From: Cymbidium sinense
Taxonomy: Eukaryota > Streptophyta > Magnoliopsida > Asparagales > Orchidaceae
Length of the DNA: 64,000 bases
Direction: 5' to 3'
NCBI GenBank assembly: GCA_021442155.1
Contig: CM038214.1
Coordinates: forward strand, 51,988,514-52,052,513
The stretch's first letter is position 1. Each line of letters begins with the position of its first letter. The notes below the pieces were generated by a model that searched no databases, was not told where the DNA came from, and saw only the letters and a program-made list of their open reading frames with translations. The position numbers were made by a program, and so were the translations under genes. Of this stretch, positions 24,119 through 37,293 are shown piece by piece.

Positions 24119-26285
24119 AGCCTGAACCGTAGACCTAAAACCTTAACCCAAAACCAAAAACCCAAAACCCAAAAATCCCTAAACCCTAAACCCTAAACCC
24201 TAAACCCTGAACCCTAAACCCTAAAATAATAAAACCTAAACCCTAAACTCTAAAACCTAAACCCTAAACCCTAAACCCTAAACCCTAAACCTTAAACCTT
24301 AAACCCCAAACCCTAAACCCTAAACCCCAAAATTTTAAACTAACCCTAAACCCTAAATCCTAAATAGCTAAAAACTGAAACCTAAACTAAATAAAACTTA
24401 AAATTAAATAAATAAAAGAATTTAAACTAAAATAAAATAAATTAATAAATTAATATAAAAACCTAAAATAAAACCTAAACCTAAACCTAAACCTAAAAGG
24501 AAAATAAAATAAAAATTAAAAACTAAAAATTAAAAAACTTAAATATAATAAAAACTAAAACTAAAATAAAAAAAATAAACCTAAAATTAAATAAAATAAA
24601 TAATAAATAATAACCTAAACCTAAAAATAAATTTAAAAATAAATAAAGAATAAAACCTATACCCTAAACTAAAAAAAACATAAACCTAAAGTAAAAATTA
24701 AATAAACCTAAACCTAATTAAAATAAACTAAAGTAAAATAAATAAAACTTAAACCTAAACCCAAAATAAACTAAACCTAAACCTAAACCTAAACAATAAA
24801 AAAATAAAATAAACCAAAAATAAACCTAAAACTAAATAAAAAATAAAACCTAAAAATAAACCTATAATAAAAACCTAAAACCTAAACCTAAAAAAATTAA
24901 ATAAAAACCTAAACCTAAACCTAAAAATAAAAAAATAAAACCTAAACAAAAAATCATAATAAAAGTAAAACTAAACTAAAAAATAAACCTAAACCTAAAC
25001 CTAATCCTAAACAAAATAAACTAAATAAACCTTAACCTAACAGTTAAATTTATTTAGAAATAATAATAATATTATTAAATAAAATAAAATTCAAAAAACC
25101 CTAACCCTAAACCTACAAACCTAAAGTCTAAACCCAGAAAATTAAAACCCTAAATCCTAAACTATAAACCCTAAATAATAAACTAACCATAAACCCTAAA
25201 CTAACCTTAAACCCTAAGCTAACCCTAAACCCTAAAACTTACAACCCTACATCTTTCACCCAAAACCCCAAACCATTAACACTAAACCTTAAACCCTAAA
25301 AACATAAAAACCTAAACCAAAACTAAATAAAACCTAAAAATAAAATAAATCAAAAAACCTAAACCTAAATAAATTTAAAAAAATAAAAAATTATATCCCA
25401 AAAAAATCCTAAACTTAAACTTAAACCTAAGCCTAAACCAAGATGTATAAATAAAATGAAATAAAAAATAAACACAAAACTAAAATAAAATAAATAAAAA
25501 TCTAAAGTAAACTAAAAAATAAAATAATCCAAAAATAAATAACCTAAATAAAATAAAAACTAAACGTAAGATAAAAATAAAGTAAACCTAAAATAAACTA
25601 AAATAAAAACCTAAACCTAAAAACTAAACCTAAAAATAAAACCTAAAAATAAATAAAAATAAAACCTAAACCCTAAAATAAAAAAAAAATTGTAAACCTA
25701 AAATAAACAAAATAAAATAAACCTAAATGTAATCAAAAATAAACTAAATTAAAATAATAAAATAAAACCTAAACCTAAAATAAATTAAACATAAACCCTA
25801 AATAAAATAAAATAAACTAAAAATATACCTAATCTTAAACTAAAAAATAAACCTAAAATAAAAACCTAAAAACTAAACATAAAAAAATAAAATAAAAACC
25901 TAAACCTAAGCCTAAAAAAAACCTAAACCTAGAAAATAAAGTTAAAATAAAATTAAACTAAAAATAAGCATAAATATAAACCTAAACCTAAAAAAATGAG
26001 CTAAAATAAAAAACTTAAACTAAAATAAAGAAACATAAAATAAATTAAATAAACTAAATAAAAAAAATAAACCTAAATAAAAATAAAATAAATAAAATAA
26101 ATAAAAATTAATAAAAAATAAACTAAATAACCTAAACCTACTAGTTTACTTAATTTTAAAAAAACCCTAAACCCCAAATCCATAAACACTAAACCCTAAA
26201 TCCTAAACCCTAAACCCTAAACCGTAAACCCTAAACCCTAAAACTAACTCTAAACCTACAACCATAAACCTATAACCTTAAACCC
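24119..26285. repeat. Degenerate interstitial telomere-like DNA, block 6
   Basis: CCCTAAA-rich (24119-24370) with one good run at 24178-24226, AT-rich (24370-25070), a CCCTAAA-rich island (25080-25310), AT-rich (25310-26130), junction J, then CCCTAAA-rich up to the abrupt edge with retroelement copy B at about 26286. Confidence 0.9.
26130..26157. repeat. Junction word J
   Basis: CCTAAACCTACTAG followed by TTTACTTAATTTT. The CCCTAAA-rich DNA after it is cut by the pol fragment of copy B after about 130 bp. Confidence 0.7.
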
Positions 26286-26820
26286 CCTAGGATTTGGGCC
26301 AACAAGTCCATAGTGTACTTATGGTAGTGATGGAGCTTTCGCTTTAATAACCTTATAGGACCTAATGATTTGGTTTATAACTAGCTGAGAATCACCAAAG
26401 ATGTTGATGTTCTAGATGCTTAGAGTAACGGCTAACTTTAGACTAATATCAGAGCCTCATATTTGGCTTCATTGTTGGTGCAAGGATTAGACAGATGATA
26501 TAAGAATCTCATCACATCCAGTCTATAGTTAAGAGAACTATTCCTACCCCTTCCTTTCCTAGAATAGTAGATTATAGTTCTTCTTCTCTTTGAGAGGAAG
26601 CCGCAACATCAAAGTACATCTCCCAGCAATTAATGCTAGTATCCTTTAAGTTCATGATTTGTTCATCGGGGAGATGATCACTAAGAAATTTGGAAGTGGG
26701 TGTGCTAAGAAATTTTACTAGTGTCCTTTCACTACATAGAGGAGTATGAAGGTAATGTTAAACTGTGAGATGATCATGGACCATTGTGCCAACAGTCTGG
26801 ATAGCATTGGCTATGTCATG
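26286..26820 (-). pseudogene. Ty3/Gypsy (Tat-type) second RNase H region remnant, copy B
   Basis: On the - strand this stretch holds CTNNEAKYEAL (26449-26482), the helix signature of the RNase H found after the usual RT-RNase H in Tat-lineage elements, preceded by a WEMYFDVAAS-like first strand near 26590-26620. In the family this domain removes RNA from the RNA-DNA hybrid. Stops are present. Copy A lacks this part. The left edge is a sharp switch to telomere-like DNA. Confidence 0.75.
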
Positions 26821-27900
26821 AGATACTATATTAGATTAATCCTAGAGTTTAAATTCACCTTAAAAGGAAGCATGTAGTGTTGTAGCTTTTGGAATACAAA
26901 GATTAAATCTAAGCAATGCTTTTCAATGGGTGGATAATTAGCTTTAGTAGGGATTAGATGATGGTTGAGGTAATATAGTGTGTTTTCCTTCCCTTCATCA
27001 TTGGCTTTGGCCAACAAAGCACCAAGGGAGTCATCTAATGCAGAGTGTAAAGTATGAGCGGCTTTCCTGAGATAGGGGTTGTTAGAACTGGTGGCAACAT
27101 CTGGTAATGCTTGATGTCTTCAAAGGCATGCTCACACTTGTCATCCCACCTAAACTTGCCATCCTTTTTGATAGGTTGGATATGCTAACTATGCTTGGAA
27201 TGATCTGAATTGAGTTAAACTTTTATTGGTGGCATTTCAAATATTGCCTTGATCTTCTCCATATCGATTTCAATTCCCTAATGTGGGACAACAAACCCAA
27301 GGAATTTCTCTGAAGCTACTTTGAATGTACACTTCAGGGGGGTTAATTTTGAGGTTAAATTTTCTTAACTATTCAAAAAACTACTCTCAAGTCAAAGAGA
27401 TAGTCTTTCCTCTACTTTTGACCACAAGATCATTGACATAGCACTCAACTTGATGATGAATGAGTTCATCAAAGATTCGAGTCATAGCCCATTGGTATGT
27501 AGCACCATCATTTTTAAGTCTAAAAGGCATGACCTTATAGTAATAGATTATGATCAGGATTCTAAATGCAATATTTCTTTCAACTTCAGGGGTCATCTTT
27601 ATTTGCTAATATCTAGATGAGCTATCCATGAAAGAGAAGAATGCATGAGATGAGGAAATGTCTGCTATCAGCTCTGAGATTGGAAGTGGAAATTTATCTT
27701 TTGAACATGCCTTATTTAAATTCCTAAAATTGATGCATATGTGAATTTGGCCATTCTTTTTTTTAACTGGGACGATGCTGGCTAACCAGGTAGAGTATTT
27801 TTCTTCTCGGATGAAGCCACCATCAATCAGTTTCTTGAATTCATAAATGATATGTTGTTTTATGTCTAATCACATGCATATAGGAGCTTGCGTGGGTTAG
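26821..27900 (-). pseudogene. Ty3/Gypsy (Tat-type) reverse transcriptase-RNase H remnant, copy B
   Basis: RT motifs on the - strand run in order: a VPVKKKNG-like start near 27740-27790, YYYKVMPFRLKNDGATYQ (about 27490-27550) and ECYVNDLVVKS, then the ISNLS-type thumb region. The catalytic box is YVND instead of YVDD (27429-27440), so one catalytic aspartate is changed. RNase H follows (ENTLYYLNHHL, NYPPIEKHCLDLIF, 26826-27017). The frame is broken in several places. It parallels copy A at 231-1170 and keeps RNase H sequence that A has lost. Confidence 0.85.
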
Positions 27901-29375
27901 CAGTAAGCTCTATTACTAGTTTATGGACCGCTATGTCAAGAGCCAATCCAAAAATCTCTTTTAAACACCGTGCAAAGTGGTCTTTAAACTAAGTCAATAG
28001 CCTAACTAAGTCATTGGTTTCAATTTCATTCAATAAATAACTGATGTCTATTGGGTGTGGATCTTCTTCAGTTCCTAAGTTGATTTCCTTAAGCTTATGA
28101 ATGGTTGACTTTATCTCTTCTTCGAACTCTGGCATTGCATTTTTGACATCAAAATCATCAAGATCATCTGAAGCCTCTAAGCATTACCCCTCATATGAGT
28201 TAATGTGATTTGAAAAGAACCTATCAAATTCTAAATGATTGGTAATTACTAAGCAGTAATCATCATCATTTGGACCCACTTATGCAGTCCGGTCTTGATT
28301 GAGAGCTTTTATATTTATTCTTCCATATTATCTCGAAGTAGTTTGACCTGCGTTTCGATGAAATATGTGGGATTAACTTTTTCTTTGCTAAATTATGAAC
28401 TCAAGACAAGTACCAATCAAAAGGTATTAAATCTTTATATGAATAATCCTCAAGTTCCACATCAACTTCTTGACTTGAGGATGATGCTCCCAGAAAGAAC
28501 CTCTAAGTATTCACACCTCTGGATGACTTAGGGGCTTCCTTAACTACCAAACTCTCAACTTTTTGAGAGGAAAGTGTAGTTAGAGCTAAGGTTCCCAACT
28601 GATGCCTAACTTTTTCACATATAGACTTGGATACACTTATGCTTTAGTTTGGAGCCCAATCTTCATCACTATCTAGCTCAAGTGTCACCTTCATGAAAAT
28701 CTACTATTGAGAAGAGCTGGTTGGTGTGCTAACCATATAAGACTCATCCTATGAACTAGATTCAAAGTCTATATGGATAGTAGGTGTACTCTCGATAGCT
28801 GGGATATATCTTCTATTGGGTGGCCAATAATGAGGTTTTCCACCCCTAGGACTGCCTCTAAACTAGCCTCTTCCTCTTCCTTGTAGAGGTCAGGTCATCC
28901 TACCCATATGTTTGAATGGAATAATGAATTGTGGGTGGAATCTAATGTCAGGCTCCACTTCCTCCTCCAAGTATATTTCCACCCCCTTTTATTTTCATTT
29001 TCATTTTCTATTTTCTTTTCTTTTTATTTATTTTCTTTTATTTTTAAACTTTTGCCAAGTTCATTAGAATATACTTGTTGATTTTGAGGGAGGTAGTAAG
29101 CCGCATCCTCATATATGCTAACCTCATGAACTATAAATAGCTTGAGATCTCCTTTAACACAACTAGACGATCCCACCTCTCATGAACTTCATACACTGAT
29201 GTAGAGAGGATGGAACTATGTTGTTCTCTTGTATTCATGGCCTCCCAAGCAAAGCGTTGGAAGATGTATCAAAGTCTATAATGTGAAACTTTGCTTCGGT
29301 CTACCAATCATCTATCTCCAAGGGCAACACTCGGAGCTTAAGGCTTGTTGACCTTACTTTTTGGAATCTTTTCCA
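27901..29375 (-). pseudogene. Ty3/Gypsy (Tat-type) protease end and linker remnant, copy B
   Basis: The linker EEINLGTEEDPH-like piece lies near 28040-28100 and parallels 1330-1400 in copy A. The protease C-terminal part reads FHIIDFDTSSNALLGRPWI on the - strand near 29215-29275. The LGRPWI ending is typical for this lineage. A C/T-rich tract (28985-29045) is the Lys/Glu-rich segment also seen in copy A. Similarity to coding sequence stops near 29360-29388, where repeat X starts. Confidence 0.75.
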
Positions 29376-32300
29376 TCTTAGACTAAAGTCTTCTAGACAC
29401 TAAGACTTCCCTAGTCATAAGACACTTCTAACAATTAGGTAAACATTTAACCTAAGCCTAAAAACTTAGAAGGGTTAACCATAACATTAGGTTATGCCTA
29501 GGGGATTAGGATAATCCACCTACCCTACAACCAAAACTCAATCCATGTTCACCTTCTGAAACCAAACCTCAAGTTCAATTCAAATCCAAATCCAAACGCA
29601 AATTCTATAACCAAATGATTGAGGCCCATGATCAAATCCAAACTTGAAACCCTTCCGAAACCATATGACCTATCCCTTGGACTTAGCCAAATCTTAATCC
29701 AAATAAATCCAAAATCAATTAATTTTCTCAAAATCAATTTATATCTTTAATCATCTTCCTAAATATAAATCAAATCCACATTCAAATGATCACAACTAAA
29801 TAGAATTAAATCAACACCCTTCCTAAGCCATATGACCAATCCCATGGACTTAGCCAAATCTTAATCCAAATCAAGTCAAACTCAATTGATTTTCTCACAA
29901 ATCAATCATATTTTCTATCATCTTCACAAACTTAAATGAAATATACATTTAAGTCATCAAAACTAAATTAAACCAAATCAAAATCAAAACCTAAACCACA
30001 TGACCCAACTCTATGGACTTAGCCAAATTTCTTCATTTCAAACCCCAAATTCAATTGATTTTCTCATGAATCAATCATACCTTCAATCATATTCACAAAT
30101 ATAAATGATATATACAATCATCAAGCCAAACTAAAATCAACCCAAGTCAAACCCAACTTAACCCTTTTGACTTGAAATGTTCAAATGAACCAAAACCCAT
30201 TTGACCCCAAGCCAATTGTAATTAAATTTATATATCAATCCCAAATCCATATATAAACTCAACTAAATCAAACTCATCCTAAAATCAAGCCAACTAAACC
30301 CAATTGGTCAACTTGACCAAAAGTGGACAATTTGACTTATTTGGGCCAAGTTCTAATCCTACCCAAATTGGATTGAACCAAATCGAACAAAATCTCCCAT
30401 CATGATTGTTAATCACCCTAGGTTGATCAATTGTCACAAATTGGGTCAAACCAAGTCAACTTGGTCATTTGACCAAGTCAACCCCTTAACCCATATGAAC
30501 CCAAACTAGCTAAATTGCAACCTAAGCCAATTCCTTTGAAACCAATGAGTTATACCAAATCAAAATCAATATTTGAATATGACTAGACCTTTAATTGAGT
30601 CAAACCAAACGTAATTGACCCTCTTGACCTAAGTTGACCCAAATTGACCTAAAAGACTAAATTGAATCAAATAAAAATATAAACCAAATTGATTGGAACC
30701 AATGGCTCAAATTCATTCAAAATGGATTGTTGAACTTGACCAAAGTCATGATTGGACCCAATTGAACTCAATTGACCTACTTAGCCCAAATTGACCTAAA
30801 GGTTCAAGTTGGCCTAAATCAAAACTAAATTCAAATTAATTGAAACTAAAGCCTACAATCATCTTCAATTGGTCAACTAAACCCAAACCAACACCCAACC
30901 CAAGCCAATTTGGCCAATTTGGTCAAATTGGTCAACTTAACCCATTTAACCCAAATGTGTTCAAATGAGCAAAAATCAAATATAAGCCAAACTAAACCAA
31001 ACCAATTAAAACAAAACATCCCAAATAATCATATGAAATTGGCCCAATCCTTGGTTTGACCCATTTTGAGCAATTGGTCAACTTTACCCAAATTATCCCA
31101 TTTTGACCTAAATGAGTCAAATTGAGCCAAACCTAACCAAATCAACTCAAATTGACTTGAAATTTGGCTCATTTGAAATCTGTCCAAATTAAATCCAATG
31201 CTAAATGATCATTCTACCCTTGGGTCAAGGGCATCACAGGAGATAAATCACCCATGTAAATGGTCATTTCTATTCCTTGACCACTTTGTACTCTCCCAAT
31301 GGTCCACCTAGGCACCTAAGACACTGCCCAACTTAACCCAAGGGGTGGTTGGGTCGGCCATGACCCATGGGAGGTGAAATAACCTCACTCTCCCCCTTGG
31401 AGCATTTGAAACACATAAGACACCCACGATTCCTCCTTGGCAGCCAGCTCCACACCTTCAAACAACCATGCCGAGCTAACTCACCTCCTTCCTACCACCC
31501 ATGACTCCATTAGATGGTTAGACGACCACTAGAAGCCAAACCTAATCCCACCATTCGATCAAGATGAATGAGGGTATACATCCCCTCGTTTCCACTCAAG
31601 CACAAACAAAAATCATACCTCAGATCCCTAGCTACCAAGACAAGCTGCTAGAGCCATTCCCTAAGCTCCCAAGCTTATTCCTCGATTGAAAAATGCCATT
31701 CCCATCTATCTCAAAATAGGATACTCCCATTTCTAACTAACTTACCCATTTCTCAATCAAACTCAAATTAACTTTGCACACACCTTTCCTAGGCCTTGTT
31801 GAGCAAGAACAAATTATCTCCTATGCTTCTCGAGCATCGGAGGTGGGACTTCAATCAAAGTCGAGCTCCAAATCATCAATTTGTCGCCTTCCGAGTGAAC
31901 GTTGAGGAATCAATCCAATTATTTCTCAATAAGGATTCATCTCCACTAGATGAAGCTTCCTCAATCGTTTGAGCCATTGGTCTTGATATCCAGCAAGGTA
32001 TGCTTCCAAAATTGATCCTTAGGCAAAAATGGGTTGGAACTTTTTGAAGAAAACTTGTATCTCATGTGATATTGACCATTGGATCCCATCTGATTGATGT
32101 TGTGAAGGTGTGGGATACTTTTGGATTTGATCCGAGATCAGGTAAGCTCGGATCAAGTGAGCAATGGTAGATGGATTCCATTCTCCCTCACTCGTGTGAT
32201 GTTATATCACCTACCATCCCTTCCGTGTAATCAAAAAGGATGATCGTGATTAGATCCACTAGATTGATCTAATTTAATCCTATTAAGTTATGGAATTAAT

Positions 32301-32741
32301 CATAGTCGTCCGTTCTTAGATCAAATAGCAGATGAGAAAGCTCATCTGCCTCTGCCACGTAGGAGCTGAGTCAGATAAGTTTAAGTAGCCAATCCCGTGA
32401 CATCACATGGAAAGCGTGCCGCATTAGCGTGCGAAGTGGCACTAACACGATTATGCTTTAATTAGGCAATTAATCATTTTTAATAGCTAAAACTTCTAAA
32501 AATCATAAAAAATTATAAAGAAATAAAAAAAATGCAAATAAATACTCATTTTAAATGTATTGCATAGGAGAATTAATTAAAAATGATCTTAACTAATTTT
32601 GAATAGTGAGTAAAGTTTAATTATAAAATTAATTAGCTTAACTACTTCTTAATTACTTGAGCAATTAATCCCAAAATTTATGGGTTAATTTAATGAGATG
32701 GCCTCTGCTTCCCATGATTTTCTTGGGATTTATTGCTCACT
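29376..32741. mobile_element. Long non-coding repeat X, copy B
   Basis: Colinear with copy A from about 2621 to 5890: the AGACTTAGG and AACCAAA-rich start, the TTGACC word tract (30290-31170), the CACCACCC section with ATGACCCATGGGAGGTGAAAT near 31360, and the AATTAATTAA-rich part. It stops at TATTGCTCACTA (32741), where telomere-like DNA begins; copy A runs a further 1.1 kb. No coding sequence is supported. Confidence 0.65.
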
Positions 32742-33524
32742 ACATAAAATAAAAAAATAAATAAAATAAACTGAATAAATAAAACATAAGCTAAAATAAT
32801 TTAAATAAAAACCTAAACTAAACTAAAAAATAAAATAAACTTAAAATAAAAAACCTAGATAAAATAAAAACCAAACTTAAAATAAAAATAAAATAAACCT
32901 AAAATAAAAACTAAATAAAAACCTAAACCTAAAAAACAAACCTAAAAATAAACAAAAATTAAAACCTAAACCCGAAACTAAAAAAAATGTAAACCTAAAA
33001 TGAATAAAATAAAATAAAACTAAACTAAACTAAATAAATACCTAAACCTAAACCTAAAAATAAAATAAAATAAACTAAAATAAACCTAAATCTAAACAAA
33101 AAAATAAATAAAACTTAAATAAATAAGATAAAAACTAAGACCTAAACTTAAGAAAATAAAATAAAAACCTAAACCTAAATCTAAAAATAAAAAATAAAGC
33201 CTAAACTTAAAAAATTAAATAAAAATAAAACTAAAATAAAAAATAAACATAAATCTCAACTTAAACCTAAAAAAAAACTAAAATAAAACCTAAACTAAAA
33301 TAAATAAACAAATATAAATGAACTATAAAAATAAAATAAACCTAAATGAAATAAAAAAATAAAATAAACTAAAATAAATAAACTAAATAATCCAAAACCT
33401 TTTTTTAATTTAAAACCATAAAACCCTAACCTTAAATCCTAACTCTAAAATCTCTAATCCTAATCACCAAAACAGACCTAACTAGTTTAAATAAAAGATT
33501 AAAGAAAAAATCCACCCTACACCC

Positions 33525-33735
33525 CAAACCCTAAACTCTAAACCCTACTAAACCCTAAACATTTGGACCCCAACCCTGATCTCTAAACCCACTACCCTCC
33601 CTAAACCCTAACCCTAAACTCACAACTAAACCCCTAAACCCTCTCTGGATACTCTCTAAACCACTCCCAAACCTACCCCATGACCCTTGACCAACAGGCA
33701 CTAAACTGACTGACCTCTAAAAAACCTAAACCTAC
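33525..33735. other. Anomalous stretch in telomere-like DNA
   Basis: Instead of CCCTAAA variants with A/T changes, this island has many C/G-rich departures (CACTACCCTCCC, CTCTCTGGATACTC, CCATGACCCTTGACC, ACTGACTGACC). Similar anomalies occur at 34548-34600 and 36430-36650, and are missing from the second half of the tandem duplication. This could be real mutation or local consensus error. Confidence 0.5.
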
Positions 33736-34467
33736 TGAGCCTATAAACCAAAAATTAAAAAACCTCCTAAATAAAATAAAATAAAATAAGATAAAACTTA
33801 AACTGACCTAAACTTAAAATTAAAATAAAATAAAATAAATAAACTCATTAAATAAATAAAGACGCCAGTAAAAATAAATATAAACCTAAAAATAAATAAA
33901 AATAAAATAAAAACTAAATGTAAAATAAAAAATAAAATAAATTAAATTAAATTAAATAAAAATTAAATAGAAACCTAAACTTAAAAAATAAACCTAAAAA
34001 TAAAACCTAAACCCTAAACTAGAAAAAAAAATTAAACCTAAAATAAACAAACTACAATAAACCTAAACCTAAACTAAAATAAATAAAACCTAAACCTAAC
34101 CTTAAAATAAACTAAACATTAATCCTAAACTAAATAAAATAAAATAAGCTAAAAATAAATCTATACCTAAACAAAAAAATAAAACATACAAATGAAACAA
34201 AATGAAAACTTAAAACCTAAAAAATAAATATAATGAAAACCTAAACTAAAATAAAAATGAAACTTAAACCTAAAAAATAAAATAAAAATTAAACTAAATA
34301 AAAAATAATCTTAAACCTAAACCTAAAAAAAATTAAACTGAAATAAAAAAACTTAACTAAAATAAATAAACCTAAAATAAATAAACTAAACTAAATATAA
34401 ATAAAAAATAACCCTAAATAAAAATAAAAAATAAAATTAACTAAAATAAATAAAAAATAAACTAAAT

Positions 34468-34497
34468 AAACCTAAACCTATCAATTTAGTTCATTTA
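34468..34497. repeat. Junction word J
   Basis: AAACCTAAACCTATCAA followed by TTTAGTTCATTT, about 305 bp before the GRP fragment at 34774. Confidence 0.7.
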
Positions 34498-34773
34498 TTT
34501 TTAAAAAAAACCCTAAACCCTAAATCCTAAACCCTAAACCCTAAACCCTAAAACTACCACCACCCTACCCTAAACAACCTAAACTACAACCCTAAACCCT
34601 AAAAGCATAAACCTTAAAACCCTAAATCTTAAATTCAAAATCCTAAACCTTAAACCCTGAACCCTAACCCTAAACCCTAAAACCAAACCAAAAATGTAAA
34701 CCTTACGTAACTAAATAAATTAGAAAATAAACCTAAACCCTAAAACCTAATAAACCTAAACTTAAACCCTAAG

Positions 34774-35231
34774 AATGGGTAGAACCTTGACGGTAGGAAC
34801 ATCACCATCAGAACTGTCTAAATCAGTGGAGGTGAAGGTGGAGGTGGTGGTTATCATAGTGGTGGTGGGGGATCTAGAGGTGTTGGTTGATGGAGGTGGT
34901 AGTCAGAACAGTGGTGGTTATGGTGGCGGCTGGAGTGACGGAGATTATAGTCATTGTGGCAGCGTAGGGAGAGATCAAAAATATCTTTGGTGGATCCGCC
35001 GTGGGGTGGTTCCATGGTGAAACTAAAGAATGACCAAACTGATCTACTGCTAATGGAACTACGTCTTTATAATAGAGACGATTCTAGTTATCTATGGTAT
35101 TTGATTTTCTCTATGCATGCTCAATTTTGATCTGTGTTATCACTTGTGTTTTAGAAAAATTGGTGTGTTACTTGGTTGATGAAATTGAAAAAAGAAATGT
35201 TCAATCTCAATTTATTCTCTGTTAAAAAAAA
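34774..35231 (+). pseudogene. GRP fragment 5: frameshifted GR-RBP relic
   Basis: The expected frame starts NG and then hits TAG (CAG in the intact versions). A small deletion in the NQAQSRS stretch and a 2-bp deletion in GGYGGG shift the frame. Because of the second shift, a frame opened by an ATG at 34775 runs into the true Gly-rich frame and ends at 35020 (81 codons, ...GGYGGGWSDGDYSH...). That is a chance fusion frame. The 3' UTR is complete to GTTAAAAAAAA. It pairs with fragment 8 in the tandem duplication. Confidence 0.85.
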
Positions 35232-35511
35232 TCTCTCAAATCCTAAACCCTAAATCCTAAACCCTAAACACTAAACCCTAAACCTACAACCCTAAACTCT
35301 AAACTGTAAAAAACTTTAAACCCTAAACCCTAAAAGCATAAACCCTAAAAACCTAAACCCTAAACCATAAACCATAACCCCTAAACCCTAACCCTAAAAA
35401 CCAAAGGCTAAACCCCAAACCCAAAACCTAAACCTAAAGTAACTAAATAAATTAAAACATAAAGTTATGCCCTTAAACATAATAAACCTACACTTAAACC
35501 TAAACCCTAAG
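35232..35511. repeat. Telomere-like DNA between GRP fragments 5 and 6
   Basis: CCCTAAA-rich, with no AT-rich block and no junction J between these two fragments, so the two GRP units lie close together (about 280 bp). It ends with the AAAGTAACTAAATAAATT leader. Confidence 0.9.
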
Positions 35512-35999
35512 AATAGGCTAAACCTTCATGACATGAACATCACCATCAACTAGGCTCAGTCTAGATCTGGTGGTGGATGCGAAGGTGGAGGTGTAGGTTA
35601 TCGCAGTGGTGGTGGGTGATCCAGAGGTGTTGTTCGATATGGAGGTGGTGGTCAGAGTAGTGGTGGTTATGGAGGTGGGAGGAGCAACGGAGGTTACAAC
35701 TATGGTGGTGGTGGAGGGAGAGATCAGAGATATGATGGTGGAACCTGCTACTCGAGAGGCCGAGGTGGTTCTGATGGGAGCTGGAGAAACTGAAGAACAT
35801 CCGATCTGAACTGGTGCTTATGTAACTATGTCTTTAGAGTAGAGAAGGTTATAACTATATAGGGTTCTTTGTTTTGTTCTATGCATGCCCATTTTATATC
35901 TATGTCATCACTTGTGTCTTAGAAAACTTGGTATGTTACTTGGTTGATGAAATCGAAAAGAAGAAATGTTGAATCTGAATTTGTTCTCTATTAAAAAAA
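35512..35999 (+). pseudogene. GRP fragment 6: near-intact frame with two stops
   Basis: The GRP frame from 35512 to TGA at 35791-35793 has no net shift over 93 codons. It has two in-frame stops: TAG just after NITIN and TGA inside the SGGG run. The start is diverged (AATAGGCTAAACCTTCATG). The end reads YSRGRGGSDGSWRN, close to other copies. The 3' UTR and A run are complete. The + and - strand open frames overlapping it are shadows of the Gly-codon repeats. Confidence 0.85.
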
Positions 36000-36807
36000 C
36001 CCAAAAACATAAACCCTAAACCCTAAAACCCTAAATCAAAAACCTTAAACCCTAAACCATAAACCCTAAACCCTAAAAACCAAAAAACCTAAATATAAAA
36101 AATAAAATAAAAATAAAACTCAACTAAAAAATAGACCTAAACCTAAACCTAGACATAAAAAATAAACAAAAATAAAAAACCTAAATTAAAATAAATAAAC
36201 TTAAAATAAATAAACTAAACTAAATAAAAATATAAAATAAACCTAAATAAAAATATAAAATAAACTACATAAAATATAAAATAAATTAAATAAAATTAAA
36301 AATAACATAGACTAAAATAAATAAAAAATAAACCATTTAAACTAAATAAACCTAAACCTATAGGTTTACTTAATTTTAAAAAAAAACTCTAAACCCTAAA
36401 TCCTAAACCCAAAACCCTAAATGCTAAACCACAACTCCTGCACCTAAACCCTAAACCACTAAACAACCATAAACCCTACCACCAACCACCTCCACTCTGA
36501 TCCCTAACTCTAAACTCACCTAAATCATAAACCTCTGATCACTAAATCATAAACCACCCTACCTGAGACCTCTAAACCCTAATCCTAAAAACCCTACCCT
36601 AACCCTAAACTCAACTCACCCACTCTAAAAAATTACACTAAACCCTAAACCCATAAACAAACTATAAACCCTAAACCCTAAACCCTAAACCCTAAGCCCT
36701 AAACCCAAACCCTAAACCTAAACCTAAACCAATAGTAACTAAATAAACTAAAAAATAATCCTAAACCATAAAACCTAGTAAACCCAAACCTAAACATGAA
36801 ACCTAAG
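36000..36807. repeat. Telomere-like DNA with AT-rich block and junction
   Basis: A short CCCTAAA part, an AT-rich block (36070-36347), junction J, and a CCCTAAA-rich stretch with the odd substitution cluster 36430-36650, then the AATAGTAACTAAATAAACTA leader. Confidence 0.9.
36348..36377. repeat. Junction word J
   Basis: AAACCTAAACCTATAGG followed by TTTACTTAATTTT; nearly identical to the copy at 39998 in the second half of the tandem duplication. Confidence 0.8.
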
Positions 36808-37293
36808 AATGGGTAGAACCTTGATGACAGGAACATCACCGTCAACCAGGCTTAGTCTAGTTCTTGGAGTGGAAGTGAAGTCGGAGGTGGAAGTTATTAT
36901 AGTGTTGGTGGGTGATCTGGAAGTGCTGGGGGATATGGAGGTGGTGGTCGGTGCAATGGTGGTTATGGAGGTGGGTGAAGCGATGGAGCTTACATCCATG
37001 GTGGTGGCAGAGGGATAGATCGATGACATGATGGTGCATCCCACTACTTGAGAGGTTAGGGTGATTCTGATGGGAACTGGAGAAACTAAAGAACGATCGA
37101 TCCAATATGCTCGTATGGAACTGTGTCTTTATTACTGAGACAGTTCTATTTATCTATGGTTTTTTATTTGCTCTATGTTTGCTCATTTTTTATTATGTTG
37201 TTGCTTGTGTCTTAAAAAATCAGGGGTGTTACATGGGTGATGAAATTGAAAAGAGGAAATGTTGAATCTGAATTTGTTCTCTATTAAGAAAAA
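36808..37293 (+). pseudogene. GRP fragment 7: in-phase GR-RBP relic with many stops
   Basis: The frame runs 93 codons without net shift to TAA at 37087-37089 (GNWRN then stop), but contains several in-frame stops (TGGGTAG at the start, TAG after NQA, TGA in GGG runs). NITVNQA is well kept. The tail reads GGYGGGGRCNGGYGGG. The 3' UTR has a GGGGTGTTAC variant shared only with fragment 10, its partner in the tandem duplication. Confidence 0.85.

Larger units (their letters stand above)
32742..34773. repeat. Degenerate interstitial telomere-like DNA, block 7
   Basis: AT-rich AAATAAA/AAACCTA DNA (32742-33400), a CCCTAAA-rich island with unusual substitutions (33420-33735), AT-rich again (33735-34467), junction J, and about 280 bp of CCCTAAA-rich DNA ending with the AAACCTTACGTAACTAAATA leader before the GRP fragment. 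Confidence 0.9.
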
